The notes beneath the pieces were generated by a model, which ran no database searches, was not told where the DNA came from, and worked only from the letters and a program-made list of their open reading frames with translations. The position numbers and the translations under genes were made by a program. Of a stretch of DNA of 64,000 bases, positions 1 to 11,133 are shown piece by piece; positions within the stretch are counted from its first letter, which is position 1, and each line of letters starts with the position of its first letter. The stretch spans positions 56,747,954 to 56,811,953 of the forward strand of contig NC_080695.1 in assembly GCF_030445035.2 (NCBI RefSeq), read 5' to 3'. The DNA is from Dasypus novemcinctus. Lineage: Eukaryota > Chordata > Mammalia > Cingulata > Dasypodidae.

Positions 1-612
1 TTCTTGCTAAGGGTTTGGTTTTTTTTTAATCTTTTCACAGAACTAACTTTCCATTTTTTCTCTATTGTTTTATTATTTTTTGTTTCATTTATCTCTGCTC
101 TAATCTTTCTTTCCTTCTACTTGCTTTGGGTTTAATTTGCACTTTTTTTCCTAATTCCTCCAGGTGTGAGTTTAAGTCTGTGATTTGAGCTCTTTTTTCT
201 CTTTTAATGTAGGTATTTAGAACTATGACATTTGCTCTGAGCACTTCCTTCACTGCATCCCTTCACTTTATTGCATCCATCCACTTCAGTGCAAAAAAAC
301 TGCACCATCAGTTTGGATATATTTTCATTTTCATTTGACTCAAGATAATTTTTGATTCCCTTGTTCTTTCTTCTTTGACCCATTGTTTAAGATTGTATTG
401 TGTACCTTCCCTATATTTGTGGACTTTCCAGTTTCCTACTATTATTGATCTCTAGCTTCATCCCACTGTGTTTATAGAAGATGTTTGTATGATTTCAATC
501 TTTTTTTAATTAAACTTTTTTTGTGACTTAGCATGTGCTTTATCCTGGGGAATGATCCATGGGCATACAGTATTGTGTATATGTCCATTAGGTCTAGTTC
601 ATTAATGCAATT
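1..612 (-). mobile_element. L1 ORF2 fragment, antisense arm of an inverted L1
   Basis: Read on the minus strand this is LINE-1 ORF2. The segment at about 480-663 gives a peptide resembling the end of the L1 endonuclease (LDLMDIY, then PRIKHML where L1 normally has SRIDHML), so the endonuclease IDH motif is damaged. Stops and frameshifts abound. The more 3' part of ORF2 runs off the left window edge. It abuts a sense L1 segment near 612, which suggests a 5'-inverted (twin-primed) copy. Confidence 0.8.
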
Positions 613-1173
613 TCTGTCAAAATTCCAATTGCCTTTTTTCCCCACAGGAATGGATAAGCTCATCTTAAAATTTATGTGGAATTATAAGGCACAATGAAGA
701 ACCAAAACAATCTTGAAAAAGAACAAAGTTGAAGGACTCTCACTTCCAAATTCTAAAACTTCCTACAGAGCTACAATACTTTGAATACAAACTATTCAAA
801 ACAGTGTGGTATTAGCATGAGGATAGATATATAGATCGAACCATTCAAGTGGAGAAAAAATGGTCTTTTAATAAACAATGCTGGGACAACTAGATAACCA
901 CAGGCAAAAGAAAGGAGCTGTATCCTTACCTTATACCATGTACAAAAATTAACTCAAAAGAGATCAAAGACCTAAATGTCGGAGTTAAAACTATAAAACT
1001 CTTAAAAGAAAATTTAGGGCTAAATTGCCAGGACCTTGGATTTGGCAGTGAAATCTTAGTTATCACACCAAAAGCATAAGCAACAAAAAAATGGATAAGT
1101 TAAACTTTTACCATAATTAATAACTTTTATGTATCAAGGTACACTATCAAGAGGGTGAAAATGAAATCTACAG
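613..1173 (+). mobile_element. L1 ORF2 C-terminal part, sense arm (first piece)
   Basis: Sense LINE-1 ORF2 sequence covering the stretch after the reverse transcriptase domain, recognisable from conserved L1 phrases such as aaaacagtgtggtattagc and accaaaagcataagcaac. It is interrupted at about 1174 by a processed pseudogene and resumes at about 1885. Frameshifted and non-coding. Confidence 0.85.
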
Positions 1174-1884
1174 GAGGTCCTTAGGATATCTGTCCAGCTC
1201 CTGCTACGAGTTGTCAGAGATGACAGAGCAGGACCAGCAACGGCTCATCAATGCCCAATTATGGCAAGATATTCCTCATCTGGATAATGAGGAAGACCAT
1301 ATCAGGGTCATCTCTATAGAAAAAGGAACCAATATGAAGAGTGTACAATTCTATCGTAGGCTCAATGAAGTAGAACAATTAATCTAAGAACAAGCCTGGG
1401 AGTTCATGAGGAATGAGCTCCTAGGATACATCCTGACTTACCCCTTCAACCTTGGAACAGGATTATGAGCTGGCATCCACATTATCATCTCAAAGCTTAG
1501 CAAGGGTTCCCGCTCTTCTAGGATCCTGGAGAACCTAAGACTCGCAAAGCATGACGTAGGCAGTGTGGAAACTGCAACAGTGCAGATCTGTACAATATTT
1601 CCCACATAGGTGGGATTTATAGATCTGAGGCTGGACTTGCTCAGATCATCACTGATGGAGTCAATTACCTGGTGGATTGTGAAAAGATGTTTGAGAGAGG
1701 CCAAGGTGTGACCACCTCTGCTCAGTTTGGCAGGAAGTGAATTTTTCCTTTCCTAATTTCTGCTGGTAAGACAGACATGAAGAATTCTCTATCCTGAGAG
1801 TTTTTGTAAACTTGGAAAAGTGTGAAATTGTGGGTCCTTTCTATCTTTACAATAAAATACTCTTTAATATCAAGAAAAAAGGAG
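1174..1884 (+). pseudogene. Processed pseudogene of sarcomeric mitochondrial creatine kinase (CKMT2-like)
   Basis: Intronless remnant of a mitochondrial creatine kinase cDNA. Readable pieces include [48 protein letters not shown] and a C-terminal QFGRK with stop at 1738-1740. The wording fits CKMT2 better than CKMT1 or cytosolic CK. It is dead: in-frame stops after EVEQLI and after NLGTGL, a frameshift near 1570-1590, a large internal deletion between QQRLI and EEDH, and the catalytic cysteine of the ILTCPSNLGTG motif replaced by tyrosine. A 3' UTR follows, with AATAAA at 1851-1856 and a short A tail at about 1875-1880. Imperfect flanking repeats (atgaaatctacag at 1161-1173, atgatcttcag at 1885-1895) suggest L1-mediated insertion into the surrounding L1. 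Confidence 0.85.
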
Positions 1885-2476
1885 ATGATCTTCAGAATGG
1901 GAGAAAATATTTGCAAATCATGTATCTGCCATGGGCTTATGTCTAGAATGTTTAATGAACTCCTACAACTAAACAACAAAAAGACAAACAGCCCAATTTA
2001 AAAATGGGCCAAAGATTGGAATAGAAATCTCTAAAAAGGAGATATATAAATGGCCAACAAGTACATGAAAAGATGCTCAATGTTTTTAGTCATTAGGGAA
2101 ATGCAAATGAAAACCACCTATGAGATGCCAGTTCATACTCACTAAAATGGCAACAATGAAAAGAATGGAAAATAGCAAGCATTTTCAAGAATGTGGAGAA
2201 ATTGCAACCCTCATACATGGCTGGGTGGGAATGTAAAATGAGGCAACTGCTGTGGAAAACAGGAAGTGCCTCGAAAAGTTAAACATAGACATAACATGTG
2301 ACAAAGAAATTACAGTCCTGGCATATACCTCCCAAGGACTTGAATGTTCACATCAGCATTATTCATAATAGTCAAAAAGTAAAGCCACCCACATGTCCAT
2401 CGACTAATGAACTGATACAACAGAAGAGTATATCTATGCAATGGAATATTATTTAGCTACAAAAATGAGTTACTGA
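1885..2476 (+). mobile_element. L1 ORF2 3' end (second piece)
   Basis: Continuation of the sense L1 after the creatine kinase pseudogene, from gaatgggagaaaatatttgc through the cattagggaaatgcaaatg and catccatgtc-type ORF2 tail. It is interrupted again by a SINE at 2477. Confidence 0.88.
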
Positions 2477-2629
2477 GGTGAAGCAGATGTGGCTCAGGCG
2501 ACTGAGCCCCTGCCTACCACCTTGGGAGGTTGCTGGTTCAGTTCCCAGAGCCACCGAGAGAAGACAGTGAGCAAGCATGACAGGCAGGCATGGCAAGCTG
2601 ATACAACAAGAGACACGAGAAGAAAAAAA
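2477..2629 (+). mobile_element. Short DAS-type SINE inserted in L1
   Basis: A tRNA-head SINE (gaagcagatgtggctcagg, then ggttcagttccca as B box) with a short body and A-rich end. It is flanked by agttactga (2468-2476) and agttatgga (2630-2638), a slightly diverged target-site duplication in the host L1. It has only one tRNA-like unit and a short body, unlike the longer copies elsewhere in the window. Confidence 0.8.
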
Positions 2630-2968
2630 AGTTATGGATACTTGCTACAACTTGGATGAACTTCAAGAATATTATTCTAAGTGAAAGAAGCCAGACACAA
2701 AAGGTCACATATTATATGATTCCATTTATATGAAATGTCCAGAATAGGCAACTCCATAAAGATAGAAGTCAGATTGGTAGTTGACAGGGAGTATGGGAAA
2801 TGGTAATAGGGGAGCTACTGTTTAATGGGTACAGGGTTTCTTTTGGGGTTGATGAAAATATCTGGTGGTTAAGATTGCACAACATAATGAATTTAATAAA
2901 AGTCATTGAATTATACACTTTAAAATGGCTAAAATAGTGAATTTTGAGTTATGTAAATTTTACCTCAA
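2630..2968 (+). mobile_element. L1 3' end (third piece)
   Basis: Final ORF2 codons and 3' UTR of the same L1: gtgaaagaagccagacacaaa, atgaaatgtccagaataggc, and gaattatacactttaaaatgg, which are typical of mammalian L1M 3' ends. Confidence 0.85.
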
Positions 2969-3345
2969 TAAAAGAATATAGATTATAAGCTTTATAGCAA
3001 TGTTAAAGTTCTTGAACTTTGGTTATATAAATGAATATCCTTGATCTTCTGAAATGTACATGGATGTGTCCAGAGAGCATGATCTATACAACCTACTCTC
3101 AAATGTTTAGAAAATAATTAAATACTTAGGTAGACAGATAGATATATGGATTGATAGATGGACAGATAGAACGATAAGGCAAGTGTAACACAATATTAAA
3201 AATTGGTGGATCTGGGTGTCTGGTGGGGGATGGGATGGGGGTGAGATGTTGGAGTTCTCTCTATGGGCTTTGTATTATTTTTGCAACTATCCTGTAAGCT
3301 TGAAACCATTTAAAAATAAAAAGTTTAAGAACAAAAACATTTTGA
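2969..3345 (+). mobile_element. Older L1 3'-end fragment
   Basis: The part from about 3190 (aaaattggtggatctggg, ttgcaactatcctgtaagc, aaaataaaaagttt) resembles another L1M subfamily 3' terminus. The stretch 2969-3180 is not clearly assigned and has a (GATA)-like patch at 3130-3175. Confidence 0.55.
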
Positions 3346-3712
3346 GGGAAACGGACTTTGGCCCAGTGGTTAGGGCATCCGTCTACCATATGGGAGGTCT
3401 GTGGTTCAAACCCCGGGCCTCCTTGACCCGTGTGGAGCTGGCCCATGCGCAGTGCTGATGCGCGCAAGGAGTGCCATGCTACACAGGGGTGTCCCGCGCG
3501 TAGGGGAGCCCCACGCACAAGGAGTGCGCCCCATAGGGAGAGCCGCCCAGCGCGAAAGTGCAGCCTGCCCAGGAATGGTGCCGCACACACTTGCCCTGCC
3601 GCTGATGATAACAGAAGCCGACAAAGAAACAAGACGCAGCAAATAGACACAGAAAACAGACAACCAGGGGAGGGGGGGGGAATTAAATAAATAAATAAAT
3701 CTTTAAAAAAAA
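3346..3712 (+). mobile_element. DAS-SINE, full length
   Basis: tRNA-derived SINE with A box near 3359-3369 and B box ggttcaaaccc at 3403-3413. A GC-rich body follows (caaggagtgcc and gtagggga motifs), then a purine/G run and the (aaat)n aatctttaaaa tail that ends this family here. Target duplication aaaacattttga is perfect at 3334-3345 and 3713-3724. Long reading frames in both directions come from the GC-rich body and are not genes. Confidence 0.93.
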
Positions 3713-3724
3713 AAAACATTTTGA

Positions 3725-5389
3725 AAAACAGATGCATGATCTAATTCAGGTTCATGAGACCTAAGGAGAGGTTTGCGAAACATTTTGGAGGAAGTTCTTC
3801 CAGACGCTGGGAGGGATTCTGGAGTTGTTATTTCTCGTCCCCTTCACATTGTCGTGGTTAAATGTGATGCCCAGGCAGCTGCAGCCATCTCACCAACCCT
3901 TAGGGAACTGCCCACCCACGAAAGAGGGAGAAGACGGGCACTGACGAGGTGGTTGGGGACAAAGTCAGCTTGGGTTCCCCTTGTCAGGAGGTTGGGTCAT
4001 TCCCGGGAAGGAGATGTTTTTAACAATTGTCTGTCCAGAGCAGCCTCCTTTTCTAATTTGTTCAGGATGCCATATACAGCAGGGGTGGCTCTGGGTGAGC
4101 GAGGAGAACCCACAGAAAAGGAGCAGGCTGTGAGAACCAGCCAGCTCTTAGAGCCGCCAAGCACCCAAACTTCCAGGTATGTTCATTATTACATGTTTTC
4201 CTGTATAGGAGAGTTGAAGTTGCAGCTAAGAAAAGTCTGACCAATCAAGAGAGTTCTTTTGGTTTGTTTGAGCTGAGGGAATTGGGAATTTAGTGAAAAC
4301 AAGTAAAGCGGACGGGTAGCTGCTGATTTGATCCGTTCCTCCAGCTTTCTCTCAGAAAACCTGCCTGAATATGCCAAAGAGTGCTCTCTCCTCCGGAAAA
4401 GACAGAAGTCTTTAATCTAAACAAATCCTTTGGGAGACAGAAATCTTGGGCATTTTAAACTGCCCCATAAAATGGCATGTATGTTCTATTTGATTACTTA
4501 CTGTCCAACAAGACAATTGGTGTGATTACACATCATTTTTATTCAAGAAGGGAACATTCTGTATAGTTAATGTTGGAGCATCGAACTTATTTTGACACTT
4601 AGACTGAGACGCAATAAGCAAACATTTATCGATTAAAAAAAAAAAAAGGAGTGATGGAAGGAAGAAAGACAGGCCAGGGACCGTGGCTGTTTAAATCACC
4701 AGATGATGTTCTGGACACTTTCAAAGTGGTGTGTACCAGGAAGGAAGAAGATACAGTGAGTAGCAGGACAACCCAGATCCTAAACATAGTGAATTTAAAG
4801 AGGACTCTTTGTTTCAAGTGACAGAAATTCGAACCGGCTTAAGCCAAAATGTATTGCCTCATGCATTTAAAATGTCTAGCCATATATTTGGCTTTAGGCA
4901 TGGTCCAGGAGTTCAACAGAGTCCATCACTTGGTCCTGCTTTTCTCTTGGCTGGTGTCATTCTCAGCCAGGTTCTTTGTGCCCAGGGGCAAAGATGCTCC
5001 AGGCTATATCCTGCCTAACAACCTCCAAAAGAAAAAGAGTATGCCTTGTTGGAAAGCTCCAGCAGCGTCTCGGTTTGAGTCCCCCATCCCTGCTCTGCTT
5101 GGGTCACATGCCCGATTCTGGGTTGATCGGTGAGGCTGGTGGGGTGTGTGCAATGTCTTGAGTCTTGGGTCTTACGCCCACTCCTGCGGTGCACTGAACA
5201 CAGTGGGGAGTAAACAGCTCCTGGAAAGTGAGCGCTGTTGCGGGACGAATGGGTGATGGAAGCTGAGCAGGAAGCACACAGAGCCGACCGGGTCCTGCTC
5301 CATCAACCCCTGCCTGGACGTGGGCCTGCTTTCAGTCCTCAAAGGGGCCAATCGTGCCACCTCAGTGCCTGTCCGCATGCTAGTCCCTC
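3725..5389. other. Intergenic, no gene recognised
   Basis: Single-copy-looking DNA with no repeat or conserved protein that I can recognise. A 155-codon frame at 3773-4240 has no familiar domain, no intron signals in a sensible arrangement and no coding-like context. In the human arrangement this would be the space between ABCC1 and CEP20. Confidence 0.5.
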
Positions 5390-5490
5390 TTCGTGGGATG
5401 CTCTTCCAGCACTCCACCTAAATTACCTACTTATCCCTCAGCTGTCAGCTCAAACTTCACTTCCTCAGGGGAGCTCGGGCAATTGTACTT
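5390..5490 (+). repeat. Probable L2 fragment
   Basis: The sequence gggatgctcttccagcactc, then gctgtcagctcaaacttcac and ttcctcaggggagc, resembles the L2 ORF2 C-terminal coding region, where 'tgctcttcc' and 'tcaaatgtcacctcctcag' phrases are conserved. Confidence 0.6.
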
Positions 5491-5865
5491 TCCAAATATG
5501 ACCACAATTATCTCTCCCATCCCGCAGGCTCTTCCTACGAGGTGACTTTGACACTCGTCCCACGGAGAGATGTTGCCTATGTTCTCTTCCCTTGAATCTA
5601 GATACGCTTGGGACTGCTGTGTCTCTCGAGGCTAGATTGCACAAGGTGGAACGCTTCCCCTGGTTCTCTTGGGATGCTCACTCTTGGAACCCGAGCACCG
5701 TGCCGTAAGGAAGCCATGCTGTAAGGAAGCCCAAGCAGCCCGTGGGTACGACAGGCAGGGCGGGGCTGGGAACCCTGGCCCACAGCCCCGGCTGGATCCC
5801 CACCTACGGCCAGCACCCGCTTGCCGGTCATTCGAGGGAGCCCTCTTACAAGTGGGTCCTCCAGG

Positions 5866-6095
5866 ACCTTGAGAAGATTCCACTGAGTGAAAGAAGCCAG
5901 ACGCTAAAGGCCACATTTTGTATGACTCCATTGATACAAAATGTCCAGAATAGAGATAGAAAGCAGAGGAGTAGTTGCCAGGGACATTGGGGAGTGATGC
6001 TGAGAGATACAGGGTTTCTTCTGAGGGAGAGGAGAGTGTCCTGGAATTGGAGGGTGTTGATGGTTGAGTAACCTTGTGAATGCACTGAAACCCAT
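5866..6095 (+). mobile_element. L1 3'-end fragment
   Basis: Sense L1 3' terminus: gtgaaagaagccagacgcta, aaaatgtccagaatagagat, gtagttgccagggac, acagggtttcttctg. Heavily truncated at the 5' end. Confidence 0.8.
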
Positions 6096-6124
6096 TCCTA
6101 TGCACTCTTTTTAAATCTCTACAT

Positions 6125-6500
6125 ACACCTTTAATTTTTTTAAAACAGATACTTAGATTACATAAATGTTATGTTAAAAATATAGGGGATTCCCAGATGA
6201 CCTGCTCCCTCCCCCTCCCACACTTTCCACATTAACAGCATCCTTCCTTAGTGTGGTGCATTTGTTACAATTGATGAGCACATTTTGGAGCATTGCCACT
6301 AAGCGTGGATTATAGTTTACATTGTAGGTTACACTCTCTCCCTCACAATTTTGTAAGTTATGACAAGATATATAATGGCCTGTATCTGTCATTGCAATGT
6401 CATTCAGGACAATTCCCAAGTCCCAGAAATGCCCCCATATTTCACCTGTTTTTTTCAAATACACCCTTTTAGACTGGTGAATTTTATGGGATATGAATTA
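6125..6500 (-). mobile_element. Xenarthran-type L1 3' UTR, antisense
   Basis: Antisense copy of the L1 3' UTR repeat also seen at 23355 and 25215. Shared blocks are agattacataaatgttat, aaaaatataggggattccc, gcatttgttacaattgatga and aatggcctgtatctgtcatt. Truncated, no ORF2 part. Confidence 0.75.
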
Positions 6501-6689
6501 CAATTTAAAAAAAAAAGTGGCTCCTCCAGCCAATCAAGCTGCCCCTGACAATGCTGTGGGGAAAGCAAACCTGCTGCTCAGGCTGCCTTCTGCCCAAATT
6601 ACAGACCTGTGGGCACAAGAAATGACTCTTGTTTTAAGCCATAAAGGAGTGGGCTAGTTGTTACATAGCAGTATACTGAATCTCCCTTA

Positions 6690-6956
6690 GTTACCTCCCT
6701 CTTAGTCATTCCCATAGCCTCTGCATTTTTTATTGTAGCACTTATCTCAGTTTGTAATAAAATAGTTGTCTGATTATTTGATTAATTGCTGTCATCCCCC
6801 TTGAACTGTGAGCCTTGTGAAGGCAGGACCCTGTCTATTTTGCCCACCCCAGTGTCTTTATGGACCAGCACAATGACTGGTTCATAGCAGATGCTCAGTA
6901 AATATTTGTGGAATGAAGGAATGAAGGAATGAATGAATGAACGAATAGAAGGTTAA
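6690..6956 (+). repeat. L2 3' end with (GAAT)n tail
   Basis: L2-type ending: cactgtgagccttgtgaaggc-like wording, caggaccctgtctattttg, atgctcagtaaatatttgtgg, followed by a (GAAT)n tail at about 6914-6950. This is the usual L2 3' terminus. Confidence 0.8.
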
Positions 6957-7212
6957 ATGACAGAGAAATTGAGGGTCGAAGTAGAGGGATCACAAGGTCT
7001 TCCTAGCTGAGGGGGAGGTAAGGCTGAAAACTGGAGAATGAGGAAAATCTGGGGAGGTTAGAGGGGAAGGGCCAGGAAACTGACAAGAAGTAACAGGAGC
7101 AGAAACGTATTCTTCTAGCCTGAATCCAGGCAATTGAACCTTCTGGGGACAGCAACAGAGGGAGGGAGAAGAGGATTAGGCTGGGCTGGGGACTGCCAAA
7201 GGGGAGAATGCC

Positions 7213-7365
7213 AGAGAAATAGCCATTTATTGAAGGCTTACTATGTCTTGGGCACTGTGCTAAGTGCTTTTTTGTGCCTTAGCTGACTCGTAGCCACAGA
7301 AGAGCGCAGCAATTTGCCCAAGGTCACACAGCTACCTGGGATTCACACTCGGTTGCCTGTGAAGA
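7213..7365 (+). repeat. MIR SINE
   Basis: Mammal-wide interspersed repeat: atttattgaaggcttactatg, gggcactgtgctaagtgc, then caatttgcccaaggtcacac. Diverged, as expected for an ancient element. Confidence 0.85.
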
Positions 7366-7864
7366 TAACCAGAGCCCTGCAGTGGTGTCTTTGGCAAAAA
7401 ATCAGAGCTTCAGGGTGACCAGGGATGTGTCTGTAAGAACGCGACCGAGAGCTGGCGCAGCGGGTTTTCCCCACACCGCCTTGCCTGGCTGGGCTCAAGC
7501 CTGGCTCTGCCGTAAGCCACCTGGGGGCTTAGCGAGACCTTCAGCAAGGTACTTAACCCTCCGGCGTCTTCATTTTCTGTGTATTATTATCCCTGCAAAG
7601 GTCAGAGACCAGAGAGGAAAGGGAAGCCCTTATGGGGACAACTGCTAAGAAACCTGGGAGAGATTTTGGAGAGGGCCTCTGCTTTCTCCTACACTTTCCC
7701 CCCAGCATGAAAGAGTCCTTACTGCGTGGGTCTGTGAACTCATTATACCAGCCACCTAGACCAGACTAGATATGCCTAGTGCAGCTGCAATAGCAAACCT
7801 TCTGCCCATTTGCTAGGACGACGAATACTGAAAACCCCGGCTATAGCATAAAACTGCGTCTCGA

Positions 7865-8030
7865 TCCTGGCTAGGTCTCTCCCACAGCTGTCTCACCTTG
7901 GGCAGGTCACATTGCCTCCTTAAGCCTTGTTTTTCTCATCTTTAAATCAGGTTAACAGTAGTACCTACCTCCTGGGCTGATGGGCATGAAATACCTCACA
8001 TAGCACAGGCATAAGGGTGAGGGCTCAAAA
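7865..8030 (+). repeat. MIR SINE
   Basis: MIR core and 3' part: accttgggcaggtcacattg, gttaacagtagtacctacct, ggcatgaaatacctcacata. Confidence 0.75.
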
Positions 8031-8789
8031 GTAACAGCCCCTCCTATTCTTAGGCTAGTACACAGCGCAACAATATTGCGAGCAAAGAGAGTTGCTGCTT
8101 TCTTCCTTAGCAAGTTCAGAAAGAATCTGAATTCCCTGGGATGCAAACCCATTCCTTTGAACCAGCAGCTTGGGTTTGGTTGCCATTGTGTCAAGAGCTG
8201 CAAAGGGTTGATGCAGAGGCGTCTCGTATTTGCAAAAGTTGCCTGGGCTTGTCTGATGAGGTAATGCCGTTTCTGTAAAGCAGCCCCCTCCAATTTGTAA
8301 AATTCCTCCTGTGGGTTTTCCCTTTGTCCTCTGTCCCGTCTCACTGGCAGCTGCTAAGGAAATCTTTCAACTGGAATGAAAGATTTAGCTAAATCTTGGT
8401 AAAGGAAATCTGACTCTTCTGCACTCAACAGGCAGCTTTTGTCCAGCCAAGTTCAGCTAATACACAATTCAGCAAGAGTTACCACAGGAATTCCTTAATC
8501 TTTAATCCTTTTAGTAAGGAGGCACTGAATGAATGGATTGCTCATCCTTCTGAAAATGACCTGTTGAAAGTGGCATGAGAAAGCCACCTGATCTCAGAGG
8601 ATCTGCTTTTACTCTAAAGGAGTGACATTCATATCCAGACCCCACCCCCAAAAACCTCTACTTTAAAACCACTTGAGAACATGACAATGTTCAAATGTGA
8701 GGTGTATAGATCTGTATATATGACAGAGTTCAGAATTGGAGGCCTCTAGCTCCTATCAATTCCATGTTCTCAGTTACCATAAAGGGGGA

Positions 8790-8960
8790 AAGCCTGGCTT
8801 TTGGACCCACCCCAATCCGGGTTCAGATCCCATTTCCACCACTCAGAGTCCAATCGCTTTGGGCCAAGTTGCTGAATTTTCTCTGAGTGGCAGTTTCCTC
8901 ATCTATGAGAGGAGCATGACAATTGGTGGTTTGCAGGACTTTGTGCCATCATCCTACAAA
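8790..8960 (+). repeat. MIR SINE
   Basis: Diverged MIR: gggttcagatcccatttcc, gggccaagttgctgaatttt, cagtttcctcatctatgaga. Confidence 0.75.
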
Positions 8961-9727
8961 TAATCATTCTACTAGAAACTGGCCATGAAACAGTCCAGCG
9001 TGGGCACCGCATGTTAAAGAACCACAGCCCAGGTGAGGCAGTGCTGCCAGGGCACTGGGGTGGGGTGGGGAAATTCTGGGGAGTTCTGAGGGCTGGCTGT
9101 TCCTGTTGCCTTCCAGATGCAGTGCAGGAAACGCCCTTTGCTGTGGAATTGAGAGTGATGAGTCAGACCCAGGAACTGGGGTAGGTGCCTGTCACTGGTC
9201 TCTGGGATCGAGTCTCAGGTTCCTTGAGAAGTCAACTCTTAGAGAGATGTCAACATGCAGCCAGTTTATTAGCTAGGGCTCTTGGGAACAGAACCAGGGA
9301 AGGGGGGTTCGGGGAGGGGGACAAGAAGTTGGGTTGCTCTGCAGTCCCAACCGAGGCCTTAGGAAACTCTGGGGTTGAGATGACCCAGCAGAATTGTCCA
9401 AACTGGTGTAAGGGGTCAGACCTTTACAATGCAAAATGCACCAGGCTGTGTGAGGGGGCTACCCCTAAGAAAGGAGCATGATCTTGAGCCTGGGAAAGTG
9501 TGTGTGGCTGGTACATGTCCACTTAATTCTATTCCCTTCCCTTCTCTAAGCTCCTTCTGCTTCCCCAAGCAGATTAAAGGAGAGGAACCTAATCTAGCCA
9601 GGAAAGAGTTAGGAAGAAATGACATATAATTGGAACCTGAAGAAATGAGTAGAAATTAGTGAGGATAGCGGGAGGAAGCGAGGAAGTTATCAGGTTAAGG
9701 GAAGAGCACATGCAAAGACCCAGCAGT

Positions 9728-9771
<44 letters not shown>

Positions 9772-10045
9772 CTGAGAGACACTGTTAGGGAGAACTGGAG
9801 ACAACTGATTTAGGGTCAAGTTACTTACTCACAAGTTACTCAATCTCTCCAAACTTCAGTTTCCTCATCTGTAAAAGAGGGATGATAGTATCTGTCTCCC
9901 AGTTATTTTTAGGATGACATGAAAAAATACACACACAGAGTTCTGTCAATGAACCCTAGTTGCTGTTTTTATTCTTATTGGCTATTGCTTAGAAAATAAT
10001 GATTGATTCATTAATAATCTACTCCTCACCTAGAAAATTGTGGAA
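8961..10045. other. Intergenic with a GA microsatellite and a MIR
   Basis: No gene recognised. It holds a (GA)n run at about 9728-9765 and a MIR-like segment at about 9810-9935 (caagttactcaatctctcc, cagtttcctcatctgtaaaa). A 98-codon frame at 9185-9481 has no recognisable content. Confidence 0.6.
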
Positions 10046-10105
10046 GAATTCAGAAGTTGGCAAATTTTTCTTGAAGGGTCAGATGAAATATGTTAAGCTT
10101 GTGGG
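10046..10105 (+). mobile_element. hAT-Charlie-type DNA transposon, left piece
   Basis: The stretch gttggcaaatttttcttgaag, gggtcagatgaaatatgtta matches the start of a MER-type nonautonomous hAT element. The right half resumes at 10646, after an inserted LTR. Confidence 0.7.
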
Positions 10106-10641
10106 TGTGAGATTGGAATGGTAAATGAATTTACTAACCATCTTGATTTGCTTGAGCTTCCATTTTTTTCCAGGGAGTTACATTATAAAGGAGAAAGAGA
10201 GGTTGACTGAAGCAAGCTGACATACCAACAATCCTTTGTGGTGGTGATAAAACCCCCTGCCCCATCCTGAGAGGAAGGACTGTAACAGAGGGTTCCAGCT
10301 GACACCAGCAAGCCTGCTGACATTCACCAGATGGCTACAATCCCACATCCCCATCCTGCTTGCTAATTAATAATCTGGGCCTCAAGGACTCCCTGCCCAA
10401 ACAGCCCTGTAGCCCACGCAGCTTACAGAACACACGTACTAACCATAAATCATGTCCCCTTATCTGTCCCCATTCCCCCATAACCTCTCCTTTGTCTCAA
10501 GCAGCCAGATAAGCTGCTCCCCAGCTCACCCCTTTGAGCAGGAACCTCTTTTGGTGCTGCTCCTGCATTAATGCCACTTTAGCTCAATAAACTTGCTCTG
10601 CACCCCTTTCTAAGTCTGTTTGTTTTGCTTTCAGCATAGCA
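10106..10641 (+). mobile_element. Solo LTR of an endogenous retrovirus (ERV1-like)
   Basis: A 536-bp element starting TG and ending CA, flanked by a perfect 4-bp duplication tggg (10102-10105, 10642-10645). It splits a hAT transposon whose two halves read through when the LTR is removed. An AATAAA lies in tcaataaacttgctctgc near 10586, placed as in class-I LTRs between U3 and R/U5. No internal retroviral genes are attached, so this is a solo LTR from recombination between two LTRs. The 4-bp duplication favours ERV1 over ERVL; the subfamily is not identified. Confidence 0.85.
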
Positions 10642-10645
10642 TGGG

Positions 10646-10765
10646 CCATATGGTCTCTGTTGCACATAATCTACACAGAAGCAGACAATGCGTAAATGAA
10701 TGGGTATCGCTATGATCCAATAGCATTTATTTACAGAAATGGGGTGGCCCCATTCACCAAACCTC
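10646..10765 (+). mobile_element. hAT-Charlie-type DNA transposon, right piece
   Basis: Right half of the interrupted hAT element: gggccatatggtctctgttg, agacaatgcgtaaatgaatg, agcatttatttacagaaat. These phrases are conserved in MER-type Charlie relatives. Confidence 0.8.
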
Positions 10766-11133
10766 AAAACTAGATTGTTAAAACATCAAAACAAGGCTCT
10801 GTTATTTGAGAAGGCACTTCAAGTCCCTTCCTGTAAGTAGCACTCTCCCCCTTGCTTGGAAGGTTCTTTGTAGAGGCCAGTTGCATATCTCTGTATCTCT
10901 GCATCAGCTTATATACTGAATGATGACAAAACAAAAGATGATATTTGCAAATTATCATCATAAGAAGTCATGGATTCAGATCAAAGTTCATGAATGGTCA
11001 CCTAAGATGGCTGTAACTCTCCTATGTCAAGAACTTGAAACTTATAATTGCTGTATGGAGGAATCACATAAGAATTCTGCTTCTGTTTCAATGCCTCCCC
11101 TCCTCTGCCACCCCAGTGATATGCCATGAAAGT
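10766..11133. other. Intergenic, nothing recognised
   Basis: No gene or repeat that I can name. Short frames only. Confidence 0.5.

Noticed and set aside
3359-3413. tRNA-like A and B boxes
   Set aside because: They belong to SINE heads throughout the window; no copy folds as a proper tRNA with a 3' acceptor end, and each is followed by a SINE body.
3261-3737. 158-codon minus-strand frame, with similar frames at 16439, 22213, 35475, 40020 and 43415
   Set aside because: All are readings of the GC-rich DAS-SINE body; the recurring 'protein' is a repeat artefact.
3773-4240. 155-codon frame in intergenic DNA
   Set aside because: No known domain and no supporting gene structure; mammalian intergenic DNA gives such frames by chance.
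10106-10641. Possible intact endogenous retrovirus
   Set aside because: Only solo LTRs are present here and at 12696 and 18728; no gag, pol or env sequence was seen next to them.
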